Origin: Fibrobacterota bacterium
GTDB lineage: Bacteria > Fibrobacterota > Fibrobacteria > UBA5070
Assembly: GCA_029557215.1 (NCBI GenBank)
Contig: JAKPQQ010000315.1
Span: 1 to 49,141, forward strand
DNA length: 49,141 nt
Direction: 5' to 3'
The translations under genes and the position numbers were made by a program. Below are positions 17,181-24,424 of this stretch, one piece after another. The notes under the pieces were generated by a model. The model was not told the DNA's origin. It ran no database searches and worked only from the letters and a program-made list of their open reading frames with translations. Numbering within the stretch: the first letter of the stretch is position 1; each line of letters begins with the position of its first letter.

Positions 17181-17609
17181 TCAAGCCTTCAGTACGAGGG
17201 TGAGTCCTTCGATGGAGGCGACTTGGGCTCGCTGGCCCGCGCCCAAGGCTTGGCCCGATTCCGACCGGGCCTTCCAGAGCGAACCTCTCAGCTCCGCGCT
17301 GCCGAATCCGTCGGCGGGAATGGCTTCGACGATCTGGCAGGATTCGCCCACCATGGAATCGATCGGGCTCGAAGGGGTGCTGCGATCCAGGAGCCGGCGC
17401 ATGGGTTTGCGCAGCAGCACAAGACCCAGCACGGAAACCACCGAGAAGACGGCCCATTGCATCCAGGCGGGTTCCAGGAGTCCGGTCCCTGCGAGAATCC
17501 CGACCACGAAGGCGCCGAACCCCAGGAACAGCATCCAGAACCCTCCGGGAGTGAGGATTTCCAGCGTCGCGAGGAACAATGCCAAGACAAACCAGATCCA
17601 CGGAGACAT
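17181..17609 (-). CDS. NfeD-like membrane protein (short form)
   Basis: 142 residues: two or three hydrophobic helices (WIWFVLALFLATLEILTPGGF, MLFLGFGAFVVGILAG and WAVFSVVSVLGLVLL), then a soluble OB-fold domain (DSMVGESCQIVEAIPADGFGSAELRGSLWKA...) as in NfeD C-terminal domains. It lacks the ClpP-like protease domain of long NfeD forms. NfeD proteins partner SPFH proteins in membrane microdomains, and the qmcA homologue lies downstream with an 82-base gap. A promoter with its -10 six bases before the ATG suggests a leaderless mRNA. Confidence 0.88.
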   Translation of the reverse strand: MSPWIWFVLALFLATLEILTPGGFWMLFLGFGAFVVGILAGTGLLEPAWMQWAVFSVVSVLGLVLLRKPMRRLLDRSTPSSPIDSMVGESCQIVEAIPADGFGSAELRGSLWKARSESGQALGAGQRAQVASIEGLTLVLKA

Positions 17610-17615
17610 GGACCA

Positions 17616-17645
17616 ACGTTAGCATCCACGATGCCCCGCTGGCAA
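17616..17645 (-). promoter_or_regulatory. probable nfeD-qmcA promoter
   Basis: On the minus strand: TTGCCA, 18-base spacer, TAACGT, ending 6 bases before the nfeD ATG. The predicted transcription start falls at or next to the start codon. Confidence 0.48.
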
Positions 17646-17699
17646 TCGGACCCCATACCCCCCGGATTGGTGGCGCCTGGCGCGCGAGGGCTCCTGATC

Positions 17700-18161
17700 C
17701 TAGTCGGGGAGCGCGGCCATCAGGCCTTCGTATTCCCAGGCCTTCAGTTCTTCCTGCAGATCCCAGGTTTCGCGGTCGGCCAGGAATCGGGCGAATTCGG
17801 CGTCCATGGATTGGACGTGGCGGGCGGTCCAGCCTTCGCAGGCCAGCAGGAAATCCACGTCCAGCGGCTGGTGCCCCTGTTCCACGAACTTGAGCAGATC
17901 GGAAAGGTTCGCGAGCTGGCTGTGGTGGTCCTTGAAATGCCGTTTTCTGTCGGGGTATGCCGCGGCTTCCATTTCCGCGTCTTCCCACGCGAAATGGGAC
18001 CGCACGTCTTCCACGATCGCGCGCAGCAGGATGGCGTCGCGACCGGGATCGCGCGGCGAACTCCGCAGGCGCGACAGGCTTTCCAGCATGGCGCGATGCT
18101 GCGCGTCCATCTCGGGGATGCCGAGCTCGGGGAAGTTCGCGAGTTGTATCGACGGATCCAT
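17700..18161 (-). CDS. bacteriohemerythrin
   Basis: 153 residues forming a single hemerythrin domain. The di-iron ligands are all present: His22 (DAQH), His56 and Glu60 (HFAWE), His75 and His79 (HFKDH), His115 and Asp120 (HVQSMD). Such stand-alone proteins bind O2 reversibly and may deliver or buffer oxygen, or sense it. No signal peptide, so cytoplasmic. A TAATTT hexamer lies 8 bases before the ATG, and the start codon is at the centre of a 16-base palindrome. Lies between nfeD and the receiver-kinase gene, all on the same strand but with gaps of about 65-80 bases. Confidence 0.9.
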   Translation of the reverse strand: MDPSIQLANFPELGIPEMDAQHRAMLESLSRLRSSPRDPGRDAILLRAIVEDVRSHFAWEDAEMEAAAYPDRKRHFKDHHSQLANLSDLLKFVEQGHQPLDVDFLLACEGWTARHVQSMDAEFARFLADRETWDLQEELKAWEYEGLMAALPD

Positions 18162-18168
18162 GGATCCG
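18153..18168. repeat. 16-base palindrome centred on the bacteriohemerythrin start codon
   Basis: CGGATCCATGGATCCG is a perfect palindrome whose central CATG contains the ATG. It could act as an operator or fold the translation start, or be chance. Confidence 0.6.
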
Positions 18169-18227
18169 GAAATTAGGAAAAAGCCCGCGACGGAGAGTTC
18201 GCGGAGAACAAAACCGCACCTGTGGGT

Positions 18228-19310
18228 TCAGCCCACCGGGATCCTCAGCGTCACCCGGGTGCCTTTGCCCGTGAACGACGCGAGGTCCAGCGATCCGCCC
18301 ACTTCTTCGGCCAATGCCCGCACGAAGGGCAATCCCAGCCCGGCGTCGGACGGGCGGTCCCAGTTCTGGTAGAACGGCTCGAGCGCCTTGGCTTGTTCTT
18401 CGGCGGTCATGCCGTGGCCGGTGTCCGACAATTCCAGGATCGCGCCGCTGTTTTCCATCCACATGTCCAGGAACACCACGCCGCCTTCCTTCATGGCGTG
18501 GACGGAATTCTGCATGAGGTGGAACAGGGCCGATTGCAGGTCGGCCACGCCCATGCGCAGACGCACGCTGGACGGAATCGAGCATTTGGTCTCGAGCTTG
18601 TGGGTGCGGGCGGTTCCGGCCATGGATGCCTCCCAGGCGGACCGCGAGGCCTCCATGAGATCCGACACCGCCGAGTCGCCGCTGTCGCGACGGGCTCCGG
18701 CCAGCACCAGGAGCTGCTGCGAGATGGTCGCGGCGCGATGGCTGTACTGCACGATCGTCTTGCACTGCTCCTTGATGGGGCTGTCGGACGGGATCCTCAG
18801 GTCCAGGACCTGGGCCGTGCCCGAAATCCCGCAGAGGATGTTGTTGAACTGGTGCGCCAAGCCGCGCAGCAGGCCGGTGACCGCCCGGCGCCGTTCGGAT
18901 TCGATGAGCTTCTTCTGCATCCTCGAGATCTCGAGGTAGGTGCGGACCTTGGCCACCACTTCGGCCAGGTGGATGGGCTTGACCAGGTAGTCGTTGGCGC
19001 CCGCCTCCAGGCCTCGGACGCGGTCGTCCAGCTCGCCGCGCGCGGAAAGCATGATGATGGGCACCAGCGAGGACGCCGAGGTCTTGCGCAGGTCGCGGCA
19101 CACGTCGATCCCGTCCTTGCCGGGCATGAGCACGTCCAGGAAGACCAGATCGGGGTGTTCCTCCTGCATGCGGGCATCCACCGATTCGCCGTCCAGGCAC
19201 GAGACCAGATGCACGCCCATGGGTTTGAGCAGACGACGGAAAACGGCGTGGATGGCCGGATCGTCGTCGGCGACAAGGACCGTCTGGGGGTTGTTGGAGG
19301 CTGTGTTCAC
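18228..19310 (-). CDS. receiver-histidine kinase hybrid
   Basis: 360 residues. Residues 10-128 form a CheY-like receiver: acidic pocket DDD (15-17), phospho-acceptor Asp59 in DLVFLDVLMPG and Lys111 in NDYLVKP. Residues 140-360 form a histidine kinase: dimerisation helix RGLAHQFNNIL with His153, then an ATPase domain with N-box LMQNSVHAM, G1 DTGHG and G2 GLGLPF. With no transmembrane part and a receiver at the N-terminus, it probably takes a phosphoryl signal from another kinase and passes it on. The start is GTG. No partner response regulator is adjacent. Divergent from rlmB. Confidence 0.9.
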   Translation of the reverse strand: MNTASNNPQTVLVADDDPAIHAVFRRLLKPMGVHLVSCLDGESVDARMQEEHPDLVFLDVLMPGKDGIDVCRDLRKTSASSLVPIIMLSARGELDDRVRGLEAGANDYLVKPIHLAEVVAKVRTYLEISRMQKKLIESERRRAVTGLLRGLAHQFNNILCGISGTAQVLDLRIPSDSPIKEQCKTIVQYSHRAATISQQLLVLAGARRDSGDSAVSDLMEASRSAWEASMAGTARTHKLETKCSIPSSVRLRMGVADLQSALFHLMQNSVHAMKEGGVVFLDMWMENSGAILELSDTGHGMTAEEQAKALEPFYQNWDRPSDAGLGLPFVRALAEEVGGSLDLASFTGKGTRVTLRIPVG

Positions 19311-19319
19311 TGGAAATCC

Positions 19320-19329
19320 ATCTTAATCT
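19320..19329. promoter_or_regulatory. overlapping divergent -10 elements of the kinase and rlmB genes
   Basis: On the plus strand TAATCT lies 7 bases before the rlmB ATG; on the minus strand TAAGAT lies 9 bases before the kinase GTG. The two hexamers share two bases. Neither has a strong -35. Confidence 0.35.
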
Positions 19330-19336
19330 TTGCAGG

Positions 19337-20182
19337 ATGGAAAAACAGCCGGAATCGGAATCGAATTCGACGGAATGCGTCCACGGTCGCAGACCCGTGG
19401 AGGAGTTGCTCAAATCCGACCGCGCGGTGCTTCGCGTGTGGGTGTCGCCGCGATTGCCCGTGGCGCAGCGCAAGGAGTTCGAGCAGATCTGCAAAAAGCG
19501 CGGGATCGACCTGCAGCACGCCCCGGACGCCAAGCTCGCTTCGCTCTGCGGGACGGGGGAGCACCAGGGAGCGGTCGCCAAGCTCTCGGAGCTTCCCATC
19601 CTGGAGCTGCGTCGACTCCTGGAACTGCCGGAATCCGACCGCAAGGTGGTGTTCGCGCTGGATGGGGTGGAAAATCCCCGCAATCTGGGCATGATCGCCC
19701 GCACCCTGGTGGGGGCCGGTTGCCCCGTCGTGCTCCTGCCGTCCAAGGGCGGAGCGCTGCCGGGGCAGGCGTTCCTGGAGGCATCGGCGGGGTACGGCAA
19801 CCGGCTGCGTCTGGTCCGCGCCGGCAAACTGGTGGACGCCCTGGGCGAATTGAAGAAGGCCGGATATTGGGTCTACGGCCTGGCCGCCGACGCCAAACGG
19901 GGATTGTTCGGGCACGAACTGGCCGACAAGACCGTGTTCGTGCTGGGGAACGAAACCGACGGAATGCGTCCAACGGTGCGAAACGCCCTGGACGAAGCTC
20001 TTTCGATCCCCTTGGCGCCCGGGGTGGACAGCTTGAACGTCGCGGTGACCGCGGCCCTTTGCGCCTTCGAGGCCGTCAGGGCAGGTCGCGTGCCATCGAC
20101 GCCAGTTCCCGTCGCCACTGCAGCGCGAAATGCGGGGTCGTCGCCCCCTGCGTCACCAGGGCCTCGACCTCGTCGGCGGTGA
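19337..20182 (+). CDS. rlmB: SpoU-family RNA 2'-O-methyltransferase, RlmB-like
   Basis: 281 residues. The N-terminal substrate-binding domain begins CVHGRRPVEELLKSD, and the SPOUT catalytic domain contains LDGVENPRNLGMIARTLVGAG, FVLGNETDGM and IPLAPGVDSLNVAVTAALCAFE, the three SpoU motifs. RlmB makes 2'-O-methylguanosine 2251 in 23S rRNA; a tRNA target (TrmH) is possible. The last 30 residues (after FEAVRAGR) go beyond the family end, are Pro/Arg/Ala-rich and overlap the convergent Nudix gene by 107 bases, so this tail may be incidental read-through to the next stop. Confidence 0.88.
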   Translation: MEKQPESESNSTECVHGRRPVEELLKSDRAVLRVWVSPRLPVAQRKEFEQICKKRGIDLQHAPDAKLASLCGTGEHQGAVAKLSELPILELRRLLELPESDRKVVFALDGVENPRNLGMIARTLVGAGCPVVLLPSKGGALPGQAFLEASAGYGNRLRLVRAGKLVDALGELKKAGYWVYGLAADAKRGLFGHELADKTVFVLGNETDGMRPTVRNALDEALSIPLAPGVDSLNVAVTAALCAFEAVRAGRVPSTPVPVATAARNAGSSPPASPGPRPRRR

Positions 20183-20603
20183 ACCACCGGACCTGCTCGA
20201 CTTCCGCCGGGTCGGGGTGGAACGGGCCTTCGTGTTCCAGTTCGAAGGTCTCCACCCATTCCACGTCGGTGGGGAGTTCGTCGAACAGGTGCTTGCCCAC
20301 CACGCCCAGGTCCATTTCACGGACGTGGATCCCGAGTTCCTCCTTGCATTCGCGCAGGGCGGCTTCCTGGTAGGACTCGCCGGCGCCCACGTGGCCGCCC
20401 ACGGAGGTGTCCCACATTCCGGGGTAGTCCTTGGCCGCGGCGCGTTTCTGCAGCAGGATCCGTCCGTGGCAGTTGTGGACCACCACGTGCACGGCCCGGT
20501 GCCAAAGGCCTTCCTTGTGGGCGCGACCGCGCGGGATCGGCCCGATGGAACGGTCCTCGTCGTCGACGTGTTCGAGCAGTTCGGAGGCGGGGTCATGGAT
20601 CAT
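20076..20603 (-). CDS. Nudix hydrolase, YfcD/IDI-like
   Basis: 175 residues. A complete Nudix box (GGHVGAGESYQEAALRECKEELGI; G-x5-E-x7-REUxEExGU) provides the divalent-metal site. The context RGRAHKEGLWHRAVHVVVHN and QKRAAAKDYPGMWDTSVGGH resembles the YfcD group, related to isopentenyl-diphosphate isomerase; it would hydrolyse a nucleotide-type diphosphate of unknown identity. The start overlaps the manA stop by 4 bases (ATGA), so it is translated from the same mRNA as STAS-manA. It overlaps the convergent rlmB tail. Confidence 0.88.
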   Translation of the reverse strand: MIHDPASELLEHVDDEDRSIGPIPRGRAHKEGLWHRAVHVVVHNCHGRILLQKRAAAKDYPGMWDTSVGGHVGAGESYQEAALRECKEELGIHVREMDLGVVGKHLFDELPTDVEWVETFELEHEGPFHPDPAEVEQVRWFTADEVEALVTQGATTPHFALQWRRELASMARDLP

Positions 20604-21619
20604 GGTGCGTACGTCCCTGCGGTGAGTGAAAGGGCATCGGAGCGGGTGCGTCCCGCTGCGAGGGCGGGCTGGACGATGTCGCGTTCCAGGTCGGGGACCC
20701 AGGATTCCAGGAGGGTTCCGCCAGCCACGTCCACTTGGAGGTCGGCGGGCAGCAGCACGGTGCGGCCCTTGTCCAGCCGTCGCGATCCGCCGTTCCAGGA
20801 AAGGTCCACCGGACCGTCCAGGACCATCAGGATCCGGAATCCGTCGCGGGTTTCGATCGCGGTCCGGGTTGCCGGACGAAGCCGCGAAAGCGCGAACCAG
20901 GGGGTGGCGCACAGCAGTTCGCGTCCCGGAGCCAGAGCCAGGGGAGAGGGCTTCAGGCCGGGATTGGGCCTTGGATCCAGGCAGGATTCGGATTGCGACA
21001 GGTGCAGTTCGCGCGGTTTGCCGTCCAAGCCCACGCGCCCCCAGTCGTGGAGCCGGTAGGTGGTGTCGGATGCCTGCTGGATCTCGGCGATCACCAGTCC
21101 GGCGGTGATCGCGTGGACGGTTCCCGCCGGGATCACCACGACGTCTCCGGGCGACACCGGGATCCGGGCCAGCACCGACACGTCGCCGGCCTGCAGGCGG
21201 GACACGAGTTCGGATCTGGGCAGATCTCCCGAGGTCCCCGCGTACAGGAAGGCGCCTTCGGGAGCTTCGAGCACGACCCAGCATTCGTTCTTGGCGCGGA
21301 ACCCCGGGCCGTCGGTGGACGGATGCACCTGCAGGGAAAGCGTTTCGCGGGCGTCGATCAGCTTGACAAGAAGCGGGAAGGCGCCCTCGCGGATTCCCAA
21401 CCAGCGACCATCGTCGATCGCCGCGGCCTCGGAAAGCCGCGCCACGGGACCGTTCTCGAACGGCGAATCGCAATCGGCGACGGCTCCCAGCTCCCAGCTT
21501 TCGCCGGTGCGGCCGCTGTCGGGGCAATTCCTGTTCCAGCCGCGCAGAGCGGTCCCTCCCCAGGGGCGTTCGACCAGTTTGGGGACGGGAAACAGAGGGG
21601 CGGGAACAGGGTGCGTCAC
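20600..21619 (-). CDS. manA: mannose-6-phosphate isomerase, class I type
   Basis: 339 residues of the type I phosphomannose isomerase cupin fold. Zinc ligands are visible as Gln97 and His99 (LSLQVHPS), Glu112 (KNECW) and His169 (IPAGTVHAI), with ERPWGG at the N-terminus. It interconverts mannose-6-phosphate and fructose-6-phosphate, feeding GDP-mannose and polysaccharide synthesis. The ATG overlaps the upstream STAS stop by 4 bases and its own stop overlaps the Nudix start, giving a three-gene coupled operon. Confidence 0.92.
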   Translation of the reverse strand: MTHPVPAPLFPVPKLVERPWGGTALRGWNRNCPDSGRTGESWELGAVADCDSPFENGPVARLSEAAAIDDGRWLGIREGAFPLLVKLIDARETLSLQVHPSTDGPGFRAKNECWVVLEAPEGAFLYAGTSGDLPRSELVSRLQAGDVSVLARIPVSPGDVVVIPAGTVHAITAGLVIAEIQQASDTTYRLHDWGRVGLDGKPRELHLSQSESCLDPRPNPGLKPSPLALAPGRELLCATPWFALSRLRPATRTAIETRDGFRILMVLDGPVDLSWNGGSRRLDKGRTVLLPADLQVDVAGGTLLESWVPDLERDIVQPALAAGRTRSDALSLTAGTYAP

Positions 21620-22059
21620 GGACTCTCCTCGCGCAGCGAGCGCTCGTCGTCTTCTTCGTTGCGGGCTTCGACGACACGCCAGGCGGAAGGCTCGGGAGCC
21701 GCGAATTGGATGCCCATGGCCTGCAATTTAGCAGCAAGATCGGGGTAGGCCCCGAAGATCTTGCCTTCGAACACGCGGTGGAATCCGATCGTGCGGAACA
21801 GGTACATCACGTACTGGTTGGAGGTCAGCACGAAGATGTCGCCGTTGCCGCCTTGCAGCTTGCGCAGGTGGTAGACAAGCACCCCGATGGCTCCCGAACT
21901 CAGGAATTCGATGTCGTCGAGATCGAACACGAGGTACTTCGTCTTCGATTCCACGGCCGCCCTGACTTCGCGGTCCAACAGGCGGGAGCTTTCCCAGCCG
22001 ACCTTGCCGCCGATGCGAAAAATGGAGAGATCGTCGATTCGGGCAATTGTCAGTTTCAT
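21616..22059 (-). CDS. STAS-domain protein (anti-anti-sigma-like)
   Basis: 147 residues. Residues 1-105 form a STAS fold (LTIARIDDLSIFRIGGKV...YLVFDLDDIEFLSSGAIGVLVYHLRKL), with Ser54/Ser55 at the position phosphorylated in SpoIIAA/RsbV-type antagonists. A charged tail (NEEDDERSLREE) follows. Such proteins sequester an anti-sigma kinase or act in other partner switches. ATG at the STAS start was chosen over an upstream in-frame ATG, because the latter would run into the rsmI gene. First gene of an operon with manA and Nudix, which is unusual company. Confidence 0.85.
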   Translation of the reverse strand: MKLTIARIDDLSIFRIGGKVGWESSRLLDREVRAAVESKTKYLVFDLDDIEFLSSGAIGVLVYHLRKLQGGNGDIFVLTSNQYVMYLFRTIGFHRVFEGKIFGAYPDLAAKLQAMGIQFAAPEPSAWRVVEARNEEDDERSLREESP

Positions 22060-22065
22060 GCGGCT

Positions 22066-22073
22066 AGTATACT
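22066..22073. promoter_or_regulatory. symmetric -10 element shared by divergent STAS and rsmI genes
   Basis: AGTATACT is a perfect palindrome, so TATACT reads as a -10 hexamer on both strands. It lies 8 bases from the rsmI GTG and 6 bases from the STAS ATG, in a gap of only 22 bases. On the plus strand TTGTCA is found 15 bases upstream. Confidence 0.45.
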
Positions 22074-22081
22074 CTTCGTGA

Positions 22082-22762
22082 GTGGAACAAGGCACGCTCT
22101 ATGTTGTAAGCACCCCGATCGGAAATCTTTCCGACATCACCCTCCGCGCCCTGGAAGTCCTGAAGACGGTCGACGAGATCCTCTGCGAGGATACCCGGCA
22201 TTCTTCCCGGTTGCTTTCGCACCACGGGGTCAAGGCCCGGACAAGTCCCTACCACGACCACAACAAGGAACGGCGGACCCCCGAAATCGTCTCGCGCTTG
22301 AAGGCGGGCGAAAGCTTCGCCGTGATCTGCGACGCGGGCACGCCGGGCGTGTCGGACGAGGCGTTCTTCCTGGTGCGTGCCTGCCGACGGGAAGAAGTCC
22401 CCGTGGTCAGCGCGCCCGGGGCGTCGGCGCTGCTGACCGCCTTGGTCGCGTCGGGGCTGCCCACCGACCGGTTCGCCTTCGAGGGATTCCTGCCGCGCAA
22501 GACCGGCGAGCGGCGCAGGCGTCTGGAGGCGGTGGCCAACGAGGAGCGCACCCTGGTCTACTACTGCAGCCCCTACCAGGTCCGCTCGGCCTGCGAGGAT
22601 TTCGCGGCCGTGTTCCCCGAGGTCAAGGTCGTGCTCGCCCGTGAATTGACCAAGCTGCACGAAGAATTCCTGATCGGAACCGGCACCGAACTTCTGGAAA
22701 AGCTCCCCAAGGAGCCCAAGGGCGAGTTCGTGATCCTGTTCCACCCGCAGGGCAAAGGATGA
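22082..22762 (+). CDS. rsmI: 16S rRNA (cytidine1402-2'-O)-methyltransferase
   Basis: 226 residues of the tetrapyrrole-methylase-like RsmI family: LYVVSTPIGNLSDITLRAL, CEDTRHSSRLLSHHGV, ICDAGTPGVSDEAFFLV, PGASALLTALVASGLPTDRFAFEGFLP and ARELTKLHEE are diagnostic. It methylates C1402 in the 16S decoding centre. The protein is shorter than E. coli RsmI (286), lacking part of the C-terminal region. GTG start, with no Shine-Dalgarno. Its end overlaps lnt by 4 bases. Confidence 0.94.
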   Translation: MEQGTLYVVSTPIGNLSDITLRALEVLKTVDEILCEDTRHSSRLLSHHGVKARTSPYHDHNKERRTPEIVSRLKAGESFAVICDAGTPGVSDEAFFLVRACRREEVPVVSAPGASALLTALVASGLPTDRFAFEGFLPRKTGERRRRLEAVANEERTLVYYCSPYQVRSACEDFAAVFPEVKVVLARELTKLHEEFLIGTGTELLEKLPKEPKGEFVILFHPQGKG

Positions 22763-24255
22763 TCTTGTCGCTTCGCGAGGTGGGCAAGGCGCTGGTCGCG
22801 GGTCTTGCCTTGGCGTTGTGCGTGCCGCCCCTGCCGTTGGGGCCGCTGGTGCCGTTCGTGCTTGCGGGAATCCTGGTGTGGCTCGCGCCCAAGTCGCCGC
22901 GCCAAGCCGCCTTGGCCGGATTCCTGAGCGGGGTCGTGTTCCATCTGGCCACGCTCCACTGGATCAAGAACGTCATGAACGTGGGACCGCCCATCACCAT
23001 CGCGCTTGGCCTGGGGTTGCTCGTGGCCTACCTGTCGGTGTTCCATGCGCTGTGGGCGTGGGGGTGGGCCCATTGCCGGCGCGGGAATCTGCCGTGGGCC
23101 TGGCCGTTTTTGTTCACCGGGGTGGAACTTCTGCGCGGTTGGGGGCAGATGTCGTTTCCGTGGCTGCATGTGGCCTACGATTTCGGATCCAGCCTTCCGC
23201 TCCTGCAGGGGGTGGCGGTGTTCGGGGTGTACGGCACCGGGCTTCTGATCGCTCTCACCGCCGTGTTGCTTGCGCGTTGGCGCATCGACGGAATGCCCCG
23301 GAAATGGCTCGCCCTGGGTGTCGGATTCTGGGGCGTGTGGTTCGCGGCGGGAGCCGTGCGGGTGTCGTTTCCTGTCCTGCAGGGCGGGATGAAGGTCGCG
23401 GTGGTGCAGCCGGCGATCCCGCAGACCCGCAAGTGGGAAGAGGCGTACTTCCAGTCGGTGGTGGCCAAGACCTACCACACGATCTCGCGGGTCGAGGGCA
23501 AGGTGGACCTGTGGGCGCTTCCGGAAACCGCCATTCCCGATTTCTGGACCTGGCGCCCGGAAATCGCGGCCAAGCTCCAGACGCTTTCCGACACATCCGG
23601 GGCCGACGTCCTGGTGGGCGCGCTGGAGGCGATCCCCGACGCCTCCAGGCCCGAAGGCGCGCGGGTGCTGAATTCCGCGTTCCTGCTGCGGCCGCGCTCC
23701 CAACCGCAGCGCTACGACAAGATCCGGCTGGTGCCGTTCAGCGAGCACCTTCCGTTCGAGAACATCGTTCCCGCCTTGAACCAGGTCAAGCTGGGACAGA
23801 GCGGATTTTCCGCCGGGGGGCTCGTGCGGGTCTGGAATTCGCCCACGCCCTGGTCTCCGGCCATCTGCTTCGAGCAGGTCCATGCCGATTTCGTGCGCGA
23901 GGCGGCGAACCTGGGCGCCAGGACCATGGTGGTCGTCACCAACGACGGATGGTTCGGCAATTCGCTGGGGCCTCGCCAACATTGGAACATCCATCGGTTC
24001 CACGCGGTGGAACACGGTCTGTCCATGGTGCGCGCGGCCAACACCGGGATTTCCGGCGCGGTCGACCACCGCGGGGTGGTGTTGGCGAAAACCGGGATGA
24101 TGCGCGACACGGCCCTGGTCGTGGCGGTTCCGCCGGGGTCGCCCTCCTTGTACGCGCGGTTCGGTGCCGGGCTGGACGCGCTTCTGTGGCTGCTCTCGTT
24201 CGGCGCCGTCGCGCTGGTCTGGCGGTCCAGGAGGCGGTTGCCGGCATCCGTCTGA
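22759..24255 (+). CDS. lnt: apolipoprotein N-acyltransferase
   Basis: 498 residues. The first 205 residues hold about six to seven transmembrane helices; the periplasmic nitrilase-type domain follows, with the catalytic triad visible as Glu256 (ALPETAIPDFW), Lys321 (RYDKIRLVPFSEHLPFE) and Cys370 (PAICFEQ), as in E. coli Lnt. It adds the third acyl chain to the N-terminal Cys of lipoproteins and implies a diderm cell with lipoproteins, consistent with the lipobox protein in this window. Start ATG overlaps rsmI (ATGA). Confidence 0.94.
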   Translation: MILSLREVGKALVAGLALALCVPPLPLGPLVPFVLAGILVWLAPKSPRQAALAGFLSGVVFHLATLHWIKNVMNVGPPITIALGLGLLVAYLSVFHALWAWGWAHCRRGNLPWAWPFLFTGVELLRGWGQMSFPWLHVAYDFGSSLPLLQGVAVFGVYGTGLLIALTAVLLARWRIDGMPRKWLALGVGFWGVWFAAGAVRVSFPVLQGGMKVAVVQPAIPQTRKWEEAYFQSVVAKTYHTISRVEGKVDLWALPETAIPDFWTWRPEIAAKLQTLSDTSGADVLVGALEAIPDASRPEGARVLNSAFLLRPRSQPQRYDKIRLVPFSEHLPFENIVPALNQVKLGQSGFSAGGLVRVWNSPTPWSPAICFEQVHADFVREAANLGARTMVVVTNDGWFGNSLGPRQHWNIHRFHAVEHGLSMVRAANTGISGAVDHRGVVLAKTGMMRDTALVVAVPPGSPSLYARFGAGLDALLWLLSFGAVALVWRSRRRLPASV

Positions 24256-24424
24256 GCGTCCCGCAACCGGATTCCGCGACGGGATCCGTATGCGAGGATA
24301 CCGGTAGAGATGTTAGATTTTGTCTTCCATGCCGGGATCGTCCGGGATTTGGACGTTTGGTCCATTCCATGCCGGATCCCGAATTCCTCCGCATCCCATC
24401 CATCATTGCACGGTTCCATACCCA

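Noticed and set aside
20093..20182. Frameshift in rlmB, because the C-terminus runs past the family end
   Set aside because: All SpoU motifs are intact and the tail simply reads to the next stop; no alternative frame continues homology.
24325..24386. Repeated TTCCATGCCGG before the FISUMP gene as an operator pair
   Set aside because: Two copies about 48 bases apart with different flanks and no matching promoter; could be chance.
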